A stretch of 51,036 nt of DNA, taken from NCBI GenBank assembly GCA_020848935.1, contig JADLHF010000185.1, positions 1 through 51,036 of the forward strand, in the 5' to 3' direction. Below, one piece after another: positions 1 through 6,999 of the stretch; within the stretch, counting starts at the first letter, position 1, and each line of letters opens with the position of its first letter. A program made the translations under genes and the position numbers. The notes beneath the pieces are model-generated. The model saw only the letters and a program-made list of their open reading frames with translations. It did not search any database and was not told where the DNA came from. This DNA comes from Acetobacteraceae bacterium (lineage in GTDB: Bacteria > Pseudomonadota > Alphaproteobacteria > Acetobacterales > Acetobacteraceae).

Positions 1-618
1 CTAGCTACGCCGCACCATCGCGAGCCCCAACCCCGCGCCGACCAGCAAGCCGCCGGTGATACGGTTGCGCCATTGGCCGTGCAGGGCGAGCAGGCGGCGG
101 ACACGGCCGGCGAGCAGCGCCCAAAGGCTGTCGATGGTGACGCCAACCACCACGAAGGTGACGCAGAGCACGGCGAGTTGCGGGCCCGGCGGCAGGGTCG
201 GGGTGATGAATTGGGGGAAGAAGGCGCCGTAGAAGGCCAGGGTTTTTGGATTGGCAAGCGCCACGAGGAAGCCGCGAAAGGCGATTTCGCGGGGGGATTT
301 CGGCTGGGCGCGGACGCGGGTGAGGTCCACCGCCGGGGCGCGCCAGGCCCGAATGCCGAGCCAGACCAGGTAGGCGACGCCGAGCCAGCGCAGCACCTCG
401 AACCAGTGTCCCAGCGCGCCGAGGGCGGCGGTCATGCCGAAGGCGATGACGACCATGTGGAGCAGCATGGCCGAGGTGGAACCCGCGACGGTCAGCAGGC
501 CGTAGCCTGTGCCGTAGGCGACGGAGTTGGACACCACCAGGGCGACGATCGGGCCGGGCATCAGGATGAGGACCGCGGTGGCCAGCGCAAAGGCGCTGTA
601 GAGCTGGAGGTCGATCAT
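1..618 (-). CDS. LysE/RhtB-family amino acid exporter
   Basis: Inner-membrane exporter of the LysE/RhtB superfamily, which moves amino acids or their derivatives out of the cell. The 205-residue product has the family's usual length and about six hydrophobic segments. The early MPGP motif (about residues 20-23) and NPKTLAFY near residue 123 are family hallmarks. The ATG at 618 begins MIDLQLYS, the normal N terminus; no Shine-Dalgarno is evident. A possible -10 (TATAAC on the minus strand, 667-672) puts a ten-C tract (650-659) at the predicted transcription start. A perfect 14-bp palindrome lies 105 bp upstream and recurs upstream of the EamA exporter. Substrate is not predictable. Confidence 0.9.
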   Translation of the reverse strand: MIDLQLYSAFALATAVLILMPGPIVALVVSNSVAYGTGYGLLTVAGSTSAMLLHMVVIAFGMTAALGALGHWFEVLRWLGVAYLVWLGIRAWRAPAVDLTRVRAQPKSPREIAFRGFLVALANPKTLAFYGAFFPQFITPTLPPGPQLAVLCVTFVVVGVTIDSLWALLAGRVRRLLALHGQWRNRITGGLLVGAGLGLAMVRRS

Positions 619-649
619 GGGGGGCGTCCGGACAGGGAGGATGGGACAC

Positions 650-672
650 GGGGGGGGGGCGGGGGCGTTATA
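650..672 (-). promoter_or_regulatory. Possible -10 box plus homopolymeric C tract ahead of the LysE gene
   Basis: On the minus strand TATAAC (plus 667-672) is a reasonable -10 box. It is followed by a C5-G-C10 run (plus 650-665) at the expected transcription start. The -35 is not convincing. Such a tract could slip in replication or affect start-site choice. Confidence 0.3.
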
Positions 673-722
673 GCATGTCGTGTGGCCTTGAACCCGGGGT
701 CAACGCCGGCCTGGGATTATTA

Positions 723-736
723 TTACGATATCGTAA
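723..736. promoter_or_regulatory. Perfect 14-bp palindrome TTACGATATCGTAA, copy 1
   Basis: A self-complementary 14-mer, identical to the copy at 19307-19320. It lies 105 bp upstream of the LysE-family start codon and overlaps the stop codon of the small membrane-protein ORF. The size and symmetry fit a dimeric repressor or activator site. The cognate regulator is not in this window and I cannot name it. Confidence 0.5.
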
Positions 737-1145
737 TTTTTACGACACAGGTGCGCGGCCCCCAAGGGAGGGGGTTTTGCCGGCTTGGGGTGCATGGAAG
801 GGGTGGGGCGCGGGCGATGCGCGGATGCGCAGCGGGGGTTGCGCGCGGGCGCGGGGACAGGCCCTGGTTGGGGCCGGGGCCGATGGCGTAGAGGATCGGG
901 CAGTCGAGGCCCATGTGGGTGCCGGTGGCGGGCGGGAGCCCGATCGGGGACGGGAACTCGGCGGCGGGGAGGGCCTCGGCCGGATGGGCGACGAAACCCG
1001 GGTGCCACATGGGCGCGAGGGCGCGGCGGCCGAAAAGGGCGGCGAGGACGGCGAGGAGCAGCGTCTCCAGCAGGCCCGGAATTCGGGCGCGCGTTTCCCC
1101 GGCGCGCGGGCACGAGCTTTCCAGGGGGTGCGGGGTGGAGGGCAT
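723..1145 (-). CDS. Small proline-rich membrane protein, unknown function
   Basis: No family recognised. The 140-residue product has one hydrophobic stretch (LLETLLLAVLAALFG, about residues 25-39) followed by a Pro/His-rich segment with WHPGFVAHP, consistent with a single-pass membrane protein or an uncleaved anchor. Coding status rests on context. A good promoter (TTGAAC, 17-nt spacer, TATATT on the minus strand) ends six bases before the ATG, so the mRNA would be leaderless, and a dyad GAATAT-N4-ATATTC covers the -10. The frame is richer in Leu/Ala and poorer in Arg than the competing frames, although the last 40 residues look non-coding in composition. The true stop could differ if there is a sequencing error. 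Confidence 0.42.
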   Translation of the reverse strand: MPSTPHPLESSCPRAGETRARIPGLLETLLLAVLAALFGRRALAPMWHPGFVAHPAEALPAAEFPSPIGLPPATGTHMGLDCPILYAIGPGPNQGLSPRPRATPAAHPRIARAPPLPCTPSRQNPLPWGPRTCVVKITIS

Positions 1146-1150
1146 GGGAG

Positions 1151-1180
1151 GAATATAGGAATATTCACCGCCGCGTTCAA
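1151..1180 (-). promoter_or_regulatory. Promoter with operator-like dyad for a leaderless mRNA
   Basis: Minus strand: -35 TTGAAC (plus 1175-1180), 17-nt spacer, -10 TATATT (plus 1152-1157), then six bases to the ATG at 1145. The inverted repeat GAATAT-AGGA-ATATTC (1151-1166) covers the -10, where a bound repressor would block RNA polymerase. ArsR/SmtB-type repressors use AT-rich dyads of about this size, but that match is only suggestive. Confidence 0.5.
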
Positions 1181-1272
1181 GGCTTTTTTTCCGAATTTCG
1201 ACATGGGTGGATTGCCGGGCGCCCGCCGATGGCTCGCGGGAAGGCGCTGGTGCGACCCGGGCGAGGAAGGTA

Positions 1273-1392
1273 GCAAGCAAGAAACGGGACACAGAGGCAC
1301 AGAGACACCGAGGAGCAAGGCAAGGGAGAAGGCAGGGGTTCTTCTCGTCTTGTCGTACTTCTCTGTGCCTCTGTGCCCCCTTTCTTGCTTGC
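1273..1392. repeat. 32-bp imperfect inverted repeat (MITE-like or palindromic unit)
   Basis: Arms 1273-1304 and 1361-1392 are inverted copies with two mismatches in 32 bp, around a 56-bp loop. The outer ends read GCAAGCAAGAAA and the inner part contains CACAGAGGCACAGAG. CACAGAG-type tandem motifs occur between genes in many bacteria, from memory. No ORF or transposase lies inside. It sits just downstream of the FAH-family gene's stop codon side of this intergenic region (1146-1477), which otherwise holds only the promoter above and the short repeat at 1438. Confidence 0.7.
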
Positions 1393-1437
1393 TTTCTCAG
1401 GCTTGCCGGATACCGCGCAATGTTGGGGCCGAAAGCC

Positions 1438-1466
1438 TGGGTCCTTCGTTTCGCTCAGGATGACGG
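1438..1466. repeat. 29-bp dispersed repeat, copy 1
   Basis: This 29-mer matches 21043-21071 at 26 of 29 positions. Both copies contain GGTCCTTCG and CAGGATGACGG. It is close to a CCTTCGCT...CAGGATGAC repeat widely seen between bacterial genes. It lies 12 bp from the stop codon of the FAH-family gene. Confidence 0.6.
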
Positions 1467-1477
1467 TGGGGCGGTAG

Positions 1478-2656
1478 TTAGAGAAGGTTGCGTCGGGCCA
1501 GGTTGCGCATCAGGGCGCCGGCGCCGAAATCCCAGGGCGGGCATTGGTCGGTCGGTTTGATGCGGTTGACCAGGCGGCCGAGCTTGGGGGTGGCGATGGT
1601 GACGATGTCGCCGGTCTTGTGGGTGAAGCCCTTGCCCGGCGCGTCGCGGTCGTCGATCGGGGCGAACATGGTGCCGCAGTAGAGCACGGCGCCGTCGGGG
1701 AAGCGGTGGTGGGCGTTGACCATCTGGCCGGCGAGGTCGGTGATGTCGCGGGCGATCCGGGTCATCGACGACGAACCCTCCAGGCGGAAATTGTCGGTGC
1801 CGGCGACGGTGAGCGAGACGGTGGTCTGGCGCAGATCGTCGAGGTTGAAGCCGGCATCGAGGAAGCGGATGAAGGGGCCGATGGCGGCCGAGGCGTTGTT
1901 GTCCTTGGCCTTGGACAGCAGCAGGGCGGAGCGGCCCTCGACATCGCGCAGGTTGACGTCGTTGCCCAGGGTGGCGCCGACGATGCGGCCGTCGCTGGCC
2001 ACCACCAGCACCACCTCGGGCTCCGGGTTGTTCCAGGTGCTGACCGGGTTCACGCCGGCATCCATGCCGGTGCCGATGGCGGCCATCGGCTGGGCCTTGG
2101 TGAAGATCTCGGCGTCCGGGCCGATGCCGACTTCCAGGTACTGGCTCCAGGCGCCGCGGGCGATCAGCATTTCCTTCAGCTTCGCCGCCTCGGGCGAGCC
2201 GGGCTTGAGGCGGGTGAGGTCGTCGCCGATCAGGGCGGTGACTTCGGCGCGCAGGCCGGCGGCGGCGGCGAGGTCGCCCCTGGCGCGCTCCTCGATCACC
2301 CGTTCCAGCATCGAGATCGGGAAGGTGACGCCGGCGGCCTTCACCGCTTGCAGGTCGATCGGCGCCAGCAGCCAGGGCCGCGCCGGGTCGCGCCCGTCCG
2401 CGGGGGTGTTGGCGAGGATGTCGGCGACGGCGCCGAGGCTGGTGCCCGGCGCGGCGCGCAGGGCGGCGGCGGGGTCGGGCTGTTCGCACAAATCGCGCAT
2501 GGTGGCGAAGACCGCGGTCACGTCGATGGCCGCTCCGTTGCGGATGGCAACCACGCTGGGGCCGTCCACGTCAGGGCGCCAGACCCGGCCGGCCAGGGTG
2601 GCGGTGGCGTGGTCGTCCGGGAGGGCGGCGAGTACGGCGGTGTGGAAGGCGGTCAT
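1478..2656 (-). CDS. Fumarylacetoacetate hydrolase-family enzyme, 2-keto-3-deoxy sugar-acid dehydratase type
   Basis: Member of the fumarylacetoacetate hydrolase (FAH) fold superfamily. The 392-residue length and the blocks GNDVNLRDVEGRSALLLSKA (about 230-250), DNNASAAIGPF and FRLEGSSSM resemble 2-keto-3-deoxy-xylonate/arabinonate dehydratases of the XylX type, which act in oxidative pentose degradation. No xylonate dehydratase or semialdehyde dehydrogenase lies next to it, so the substrate is inferred and not shown. The start has a good Shine-Dalgarno (AGGAG, spacing about 7). The gene is monocistronic: AT-rich paired elements separate it from the upstream carbamoylase gene. Confidence 0.8.
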   Translation of the reverse strand: MTAFHTAVLAALPDDHATATLAGRVWRPDVDGPSVVAIRNGAAIDVTAVFATMRDLCEQPDPAAALRAAPGTSLGAVADILANTPADGRDPARPWLLAPIDLQAVKAAGVTFPISMLERVIEERARGDLAAAAGLRAEVTALIGDDLTRLKPGSPEAAKLKEMLIARGAWSQYLEVGIGPDAEIFTKAQPMAAIGTGMDAGVNPVSTWNNPEPEVVLVVASDGRIVGATLGNDVNLRDVEGRSALLLSKAKDNNASAAIGPFIRFLDAGFNLDDLRQTTVSLTVAGTDNFRLEGSSSMTRIARDITDLAGQMVNAHHRFPDGAVLYCGTMFAPIDDRDAPGKGFTHKTGDIVTIATPKLGRLVNRIKPTDQCPPWDFGAGALMRNLARRNLL

Positions 2657-2698
2657 TGGATTTCTCCTGGGGGTCGGCGTAGATCAAGGGAAGAAAGA

Positions 2699-2820
2699 TT
2701 CTTCTTTTTCTGAAGAAAAAGAAGCAAAAAGACTTTTATTCATGTCCTTCGGGGGGGCACCGTCCTGCCCCACCGCTCCAATGAACGAAAGTTTTTTGGT
2801 TCTTTTTTTCAAAAAAGAAC
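2699..2820. repeat. AT-rich composite palindromic element, locus 1
   Basis: Two inverted arms: 2699-2736 (stem TTCTTTTTC/GAAAAAGAA, then GCAAAAAGACTT) and 2781-2820 (GAAAGTTTTTTG, then stem GTTCTTTTTT/AAAAAAGAAC). Between them is a GC hairpin GGGGCA-CCGTCC-TGCCCC (2754-2771). The right-hand stem ends nine bases from the stop codon of the carbamoylase gene. Confidence 0.85.
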
Positions 2821-2828
2821 ACCTTGCT

Positions 2829-3770
2829 TTACCTCCCAAGCACATCCCCCACTCCGGTCCGCTCAACGATCATGCCGTAATGTTCCGTACGGCGATGGCG
2901 GGCGAAGTTGAAGATCGAGGATTTATAGCTGGTGCAGAGGTCGAGATCGCAGCGGGCGACTTGCAGTTCGTCGCCGAGGGTGACGCAGCGGGTGAGCAGT
3001 TCGCCGGAGGGGGCGAGGATGCAGGACTGGCCGATCTGATCGACGCCTTCCTCCACCCCGGCCTTGGCGACGCCGGCGACGAAGGTGCCGTTCTGGTAGG
3101 CGCCGGCGGCCATCACCAGCTGGTTGTGGAAATTGCCGAGGTCGTCGGTTTCGGGCATCGCGGGGTTGTGGACCGGGGTGTTGTAGCCCAGCACGATGAG
3201 TTCCACGCCTTGCAGGCCCATGACGCGGTAGGCTTCGGGCCAGCGGCGGTCGTTGCAGATCATCATGCCGATGCGCCCGCCGAAGGCGTGCCAGACCGGC
3301 CAGCCGAGGTCGCCGACTTCGAAGTAGCGCTTTTCCAGGTTCTGGAACGGGTGGCCGGGGATGAAGTCATGGCCGCCGGGGAGGTGGATCTTGCGGTACT
3401 TGCCGATGATCTCGCCGTCCTGGCCCACGAGGATCGCGGTGTTGAAGCGGCGTTTCTGGCCGGTGGAAAAATCGAGTTCGCAGTAGCCGAGGTGGAAGCC
3501 GACGCGCAGGCGCCTCGCGGCGTCGAACAGCGGCTGGACGTCGGGGTTGGGCATGGCGGCTTCGAAGTAGGAGTCCAGCTCCTGTTCGCCTTCGACCAGC
3601 CAGTGGGGGAAGAAGGCGGTCAGCGCGGCCTCGGGATAGACGACGAGGTCGCAGCCCATGCGCGCGGCGTCTTCCATCAGGGCGAGCAGGCGCAGCACCA
3701 CGTCTTGCCGCGACTGGCTGCGCGGGATGGGCCCGAGCTGGGCGATGCCGACGGTGACGATGCGGGCCAT
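2829..3770 (-). CDS. N-carbamoyl-D-amino acid hydrolase (D-carbamoylase)
   Basis: Cytosolic nitrilase-superfamily amidase that releases D-amino acids, CO2 and ammonia from N-carbamoyl-D-amino acids (EC 3.5.1.77), the last step of D-hydantoin breakdown. The 313-residue product shows the Glu-Lys-Cys triad in context: VVYPEAALTAFFP (Glu), GKYRKIHLPG (Lys) and MMICNDRRWPE (Cys). The N terminus MARIVTVGIAQLGPI and the C-terminal FNFARHRRTEHYG match the family from memory. The frame stays open upstream into an AT-rich repeat; the ATG at 3770 was chosen because the family begins there. No hydantoinase or racemase is adjacent. An L-type counterpart lies at 26.6 kb. Confidence 0.9.
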   Translation of the reverse strand: MARIVTVGIAQLGPIPRSQSRQDVVLRLLALMEDAARMGCDLVVYPEAALTAFFPHWLVEGEQELDSYFEAAMPNPDVQPLFDAARRLRVGFHLGYCELDFSTGQKRRFNTAILVGQDGEIIGKYRKIHLPGGHDFIPGHPFQNLEKRYFEVGDLGWPVWHAFGGRIGMMICNDRRWPEAYRVMGLQGVELIVLGYNTPVHNPAMPETDDLGNFHNQLVMAAGAYQNGTFVAGVAKAGVEEGVDQIGQSCILAPSGELLTRCVTLGDELQVARCDLDLCTSYKSSIFNFARHRRTEHYGMIVERTGVGDVLGR

Positions 3771-3860
3771 GCGGATGCTCCCCCGAGTGGGATGCCAGGG
3801 TGGCATAGCGGCGGGGTGGGAGCAAAGATGGACGTGTGAGCGAGATGCAACAGGAAGGTT

Positions 3861-3977
3861 GTTCTTTTTTGAAAAAAAGAACCAAAAAACTTTCGTTCCT
3901 TGGAGTATGCGGCACGCTGGTGCCGCAACAGGAAAATGAATGAAGTTTTTTTGCTTCTTTTTGTTCACAAAAAGAAG
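3861..3977. repeat. AT-rich composite palindromic element, locus 2
   Basis: Inverted arms 3861-3899 and 3935-3977 flank a perfect 8-bp GC hairpin TGCGGCAC-GCTG-GTGCCGCA (3908-3927). The right arm carries stem CTTCTTTTTG/CAAAAAGAAG and its end lies 21 bp from the PEP carboxylase stop codon. The left stem faces the carbamoylase start. Confidence 0.85.
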
Positions 3978-3998
3978 ATTCTTGCTTCAATCTACACC

Positions 3999-6797
3999 CT
4001 ATCCGAACGCCCCGACCTCATGGGTAATGGCGGTGCCGATCTCGCGCACCAGGTCGAAGCAGCGGGCGATCGGCTGGAAGATTTCGGCGTGTTCGCGCCC
4101 GTAGGCGGCCGAGGCGTGCGGGGCGCGCGGTTCGGCGAAATCCAGCGTGCCGGTGGCATCGGCGGCGAGGGGGAAGGCCTCGGCGAGAAAGCGCAGCGCC
4201 GGGGCGATTTCCAGGCGCAGGATGCCCTCTGCCAGGGTGTCGCGGGTGATGCCATGGCGCGGCGAGAAGTCCGGGATGCGGGCGGCGAGCAGCCAGATGC
4301 GGTGGATCAGGGCCAGGCGCAGCGCATGCAGCAGCATGGCGCGGGCGGACATGCAGGGCGCATCCGGCCAGGCGGCGCGCAGGGCGACGTGGTCGGCCTG
4401 GATGCGGCGGAACATGCCCTGGGCCGGGGCCCAGAGGTTGAGGCGTTCCAGGGCGCGGGCGACGGTGACCAGTGCCTCGCGCCGGCCGGGGATGGTGGCG
4501 TTGGCGGCGCGGTCCAGCCAGGTGCCGGGGTCCAGCGTGGCGACCACCGCGCGCAGCACGTTCAGGTCGGAATAGGCCAGCGCATGGGCCGGCAGGGCGA
4601 GGGCGCCGCCGAAACGCGGGCTGGTCTGCTGCAATTCGGCGAAGGCTTCCGGATGCCGCGCGGCGGCCGCGCCCAGGCCCTGGAGCGTGTTGGCCATCCA
4701 GCCGAGCTGCTGGAGGATGGCGTTGTTGGGGATGGCGCGCAGTTCGCGCGGGTGGCGGATGGTGGTGGTGCCCGCCAACCCGTCGCTCTGCCGGGCGGCG
4801 GGGCGCGAGCCGGTGGGGTCCAGCAGGGCGGGACCGAAGGCGCCGAGCAGGGCGGCGTAACCGGGGTCGGCGACCAGGGCCTCCATCTCGCCGCGCACCG
4901 CGCCGAAGAAGTCCGGCGAGAAATCCGGGTCGGCGTAGGCGGGGTCGGCGGGGTCTGCGGGAGGCTCGGTGAAGCTGTGCTCGGCAACCCGCGCGATGGT
5001 GGCGAGCGCCAGCGCCGGGGTGCCGAACAGCAGGTAGCCGTCGCCGCCCTGAAAGGAACTTTCCTCGCGCACCGCCACCCCCGCGGCACGCAGGGCGGCG
5101 CGGCTGGTCGGCGGCGAGAGGTAGTCCAGCCGTGCAGCGAGGCCCGCGGGATGGGCACCGCGGCCAACGCTTTCGCCATGGGTGTCGAACAGCACGACTT
5201 CCACGCCGCCGAGCCCGTGGCGGGCCAGGGCGTCGGCGAGCTTCAGGCGCAGGCGCTCGATCAGGTAGCTGGCGGCGAGCTGGCCGACATAGCGGCCGGA
5301 ATCCGAGTAGCCGAATTGCAGGCACAGCCGGCCGGTGGCTTGCAGATAGGCGCGAAAGTGCGGGCTGCGCAGGGCTTCCTCGACAATGCGCGCGCCGTTT
5401 TCCAGCGCCTCGGCGGTCTCGAACAGCGGGCTGATCTCGACCTGCCTCTCCACGCCGAACAGCCTTGCGAGCCACAAGGCGGCCAGCAGGGTGTAGCCGG
5501 TTTCGGTCTCGGCGATCAGGAAGCGCACCGGCGTCGCGGCGTCGATATGCTTGGCGATCTGGGCGACGGTCATCATCAGCCGCGCGGCGGAGGCCTGTTC
5601 GGCCAGCAGGGCGCCATAATCCACCGGTTCGGCCGTCACCTCGTCCAGCGCGGTGTTGATCCCCGAGAGCAGGGCACGGCGGCGGGCGGGATCGTCGGGC
5701 GGATCGGCCAGGCGCGGGTCGCCCGCGGCCAGGCGCTGGCGCACCACGTTGTGGATCTGGGCGGCGTTGAGGCGGACATGGGTGTGGGCGAGGCTGAGGC
5801 CGTGGGCGGCGAGACCGGCGCGGGCGACGGCGATGGACAGTTTCGCGGGCGCATCGGCAGCGGCCAGGGCCGCGTCGAACATCGGGTCGAGCGCGGCGGG
5901 ATCGACCAGGGCGGCATCGCGCCCGGCGACCATGGCGCGGGCGAAGGCGGCGGCGGCCTCGGGCGCCGCGTCTTTCGGGCAGGCCGCGATCTGGGTGTCC
6001 ACCTCGGCCAATGCCGTCGCGAGGCGGGCGGCGACGCCCGGCGCCGGGCCGCGCAGCTGGTCGTGCAGCCGCTGCAATTGCAGCCGCTTCATGCGCAGGC
6101 GCAGGCGCAGCGTATCGCGCCAGCCGATATCGGTGCGCCCGTCGGTGTCGTAGCCCACCCAGCTGGCCAGGATCAGCGGGCGCGGCACGATCGCGGCCCA
6201 GCGGTCGGGCCAGGCGGTGCGGGCGGCATCCAGGATCGCGGCGGTCAGCTCGTCCAGCGCGTCACGGCCACGTGTGATGGCGGCCACCGCCTGGTCGAAC
6301 TCCTCGGCCAGGGTGATGCCCTGGGGGCGGTGGCTGACGAAGCAGGTGGCGTCCACCGCCTCGCCGCTGGCCAGGCGGGCCAGCGTGTCGGCCACAGGCA
6401 GCGGCAGGCAGAAGGTGGGGTGGGCGGTGAAGACGCAGGCCAGGCGCGGGCGTTCGACGGCGTCGCGAAACGCGGCCAGCGGCACCGGGCTGTCGGCGGG
6501 GTCCGGGCGGACCAGCCGGGCGGCCAGGGTGGACAGGGCCTCGCGGTTGGCGCCGGCGTCGGTGCCGCCAACGTAGCGGGCGAGGCGCCCGGCGCGCTCG
6601 GCAAAGGCGGCATCGCGCAGCACGGCAACCAGCCCGGCAAACGCGCCGAGGTCCAGCGCGCCGCGGTCGATCCGGCGGGAAATCTCCAGCGCGGCGTACA
6701 GGACCGGATTGCCGAACGGGTCGCGGGCGAGGTCCTGGCGCAAACCCTCGGTGAGGGCGAGAAGCTCGTCGGCAAGGGCAGCGGGGGTGGGCGACAT
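3999..6797 (-). CDS. ppc: Phosphoenolpyruvate carboxylase, divergent subfamily
   Basis: Anaplerotic carboxylation of PEP to oxaloacetate (EC 4.1.1.31). The 932-residue length fits the family. Recognisable blocks are VFTAHPTF (catalytic His region, about residue 135), GYSDSGRYVG, LFDTHGESVGRGAHP and RAIPNNAILQQLGW. Compared from memory with E. coli PEPC, GYSDSAKDAG has become GYSDSGRYVG (Lys546 to Arg) and FHGRGGSIGRGGAP has become FDTHGESVGRGAHP (His579 to Asp, Arg581 to His, Arg587 kept). I recall similar changes in serine-cycle methylotroph enzymes that do not need acetyl-CoA activation, but cannot check this here. The ATG at 6797 (MSPTPAALADELL) was preferred to an upstream ATG inside an AT-rich repeat. 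Flanked on both sides by paired elements, so probably transcribed alone. Confidence 0.85.
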   Translation of the reverse strand: MSPTPAALADELLALTEGLRQDLARDPFGNPVLYAALEISRRIDRGALDLGAFAGLVAVLRDAAFAERAGRLARYVGGTDAGANREALSTLAARLVRPDPADSPVPLAAFRDAVERPRLACVFTAHPTFCLPLPVADTLARLASGEAVDATCFVSHRPQGITLAEEFDQAVAAITRGRDALDELTAAILDAARTAWPDRWAAIVPRPLILASWVGYDTDGRTDIGWRDTLRLRLRMKRLQLQRLHDQLRGPAPGVAARLATALAEVDTQIAACPKDAAPEAAAAFARAMVAGRDAALVDPAALDPMFDAALAAADAPAKLSIAVARAGLAAHGLSLAHTHVRLNAAQIHNVVRQRLAAGDPRLADPPDDPARRRALLSGINTALDEVTAEPVDYGALLAEQASAARLMMTVAQIAKHIDAATPVRFLIAETETGYTLLAALWLARLFGVERQVEISPLFETAEALENGARIVEEALRSPHFRAYLQATGRLCLQFGYSDSGRYVGQLAASYLIERLRLKLADALARHGLGGVEVVLFDTHGESVGRGAHPAGLAARLDYLSPPTSRAALRAAGVAVREESSFQGGDGYLLFGTPALALATIARVAEHSFTEPPADPADPAYADPDFSPDFFGAVRGEMEALVADPGYAALLGAFGPALLDPTGSRPAARQSDGLAGTTTIRHPRELRAIPNNAILQQLGWMANTLQGLGAAAARHPEAFAELQQTSPRFGGALALPAHALAYSDLNVLRAVVATLDPGTWLDRAANATIPGRREALVTVARALERLNLWAPAQGMFRRIQADHVALRAAWPDAPCMSARAMLLHALRLALIHRIWLLAARIPDFSPRHGITRDTLAEGILRLEIAPALRFLAEAFPLAADATGTLDFAEPRAPHASAAYGREHAEIFQPIARCFDLVREIGTAITHEVGAFG

Positions 6798-6852
6798 GGC
6801 CGCAGAGTGCGCGCGGGGGGGAGGGAAGGGCAATAGGAAAGGGTGGGAAGGA

Positions 6853-6988
6853 TTTCTTTTTGTGAACAAAAAGAAACAAAAAAACTTCATGAATTGGAGT
6901 TTGGGGCGGGAGTGGTGCGTGGGGTTATGCTGCCGCGTGGTGGCGCGTGAGTGAAGTTTTTTTGCTTCTTTTTGTTCACAAAAAGAAG
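6853..6988. repeat. AT-rich composite palindromic element, locus 3
   Basis: Inverted arms 6853-6890 and 6952-6988, both with the TTTTTG-TTCA-CAAAAA loop type. The 61-bp spacer is G-rich and has only a weak hairpin. The right stem ends 11 bp from the aminotransferase stop codon; the left arm lies 56 bp before the ppc start. Confidence 0.85.
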
Positions 6989-6999
6989 AGTCTTTTTTC

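Noticed and set aside
2699-2820. AT-rich elements as ordinary intrinsic terminators
   Set aside because: In the direction of the adjacent gene the stem is AT-only and followed by A, not U. The inner GC hairpins are also not followed directly by a U run.
3771-3968. N-terminal extension of the carbamoylase reading through an AT-rich element
   Set aside because: The extra residues derive from repeat DNA (Lys/Phe-rich) and the family N terminus starts at MARIV. The same reasoning removed the extension of ppc.
3900-6836. Long open frame on the plus strand opposite ppc (about 980 codons)
   Set aside because: Antisense shadow caused by GC-rich codons; Gly/Gln/Arg-rich with no family similarity, while the minus strand encodes a clear PEP carboxylase.
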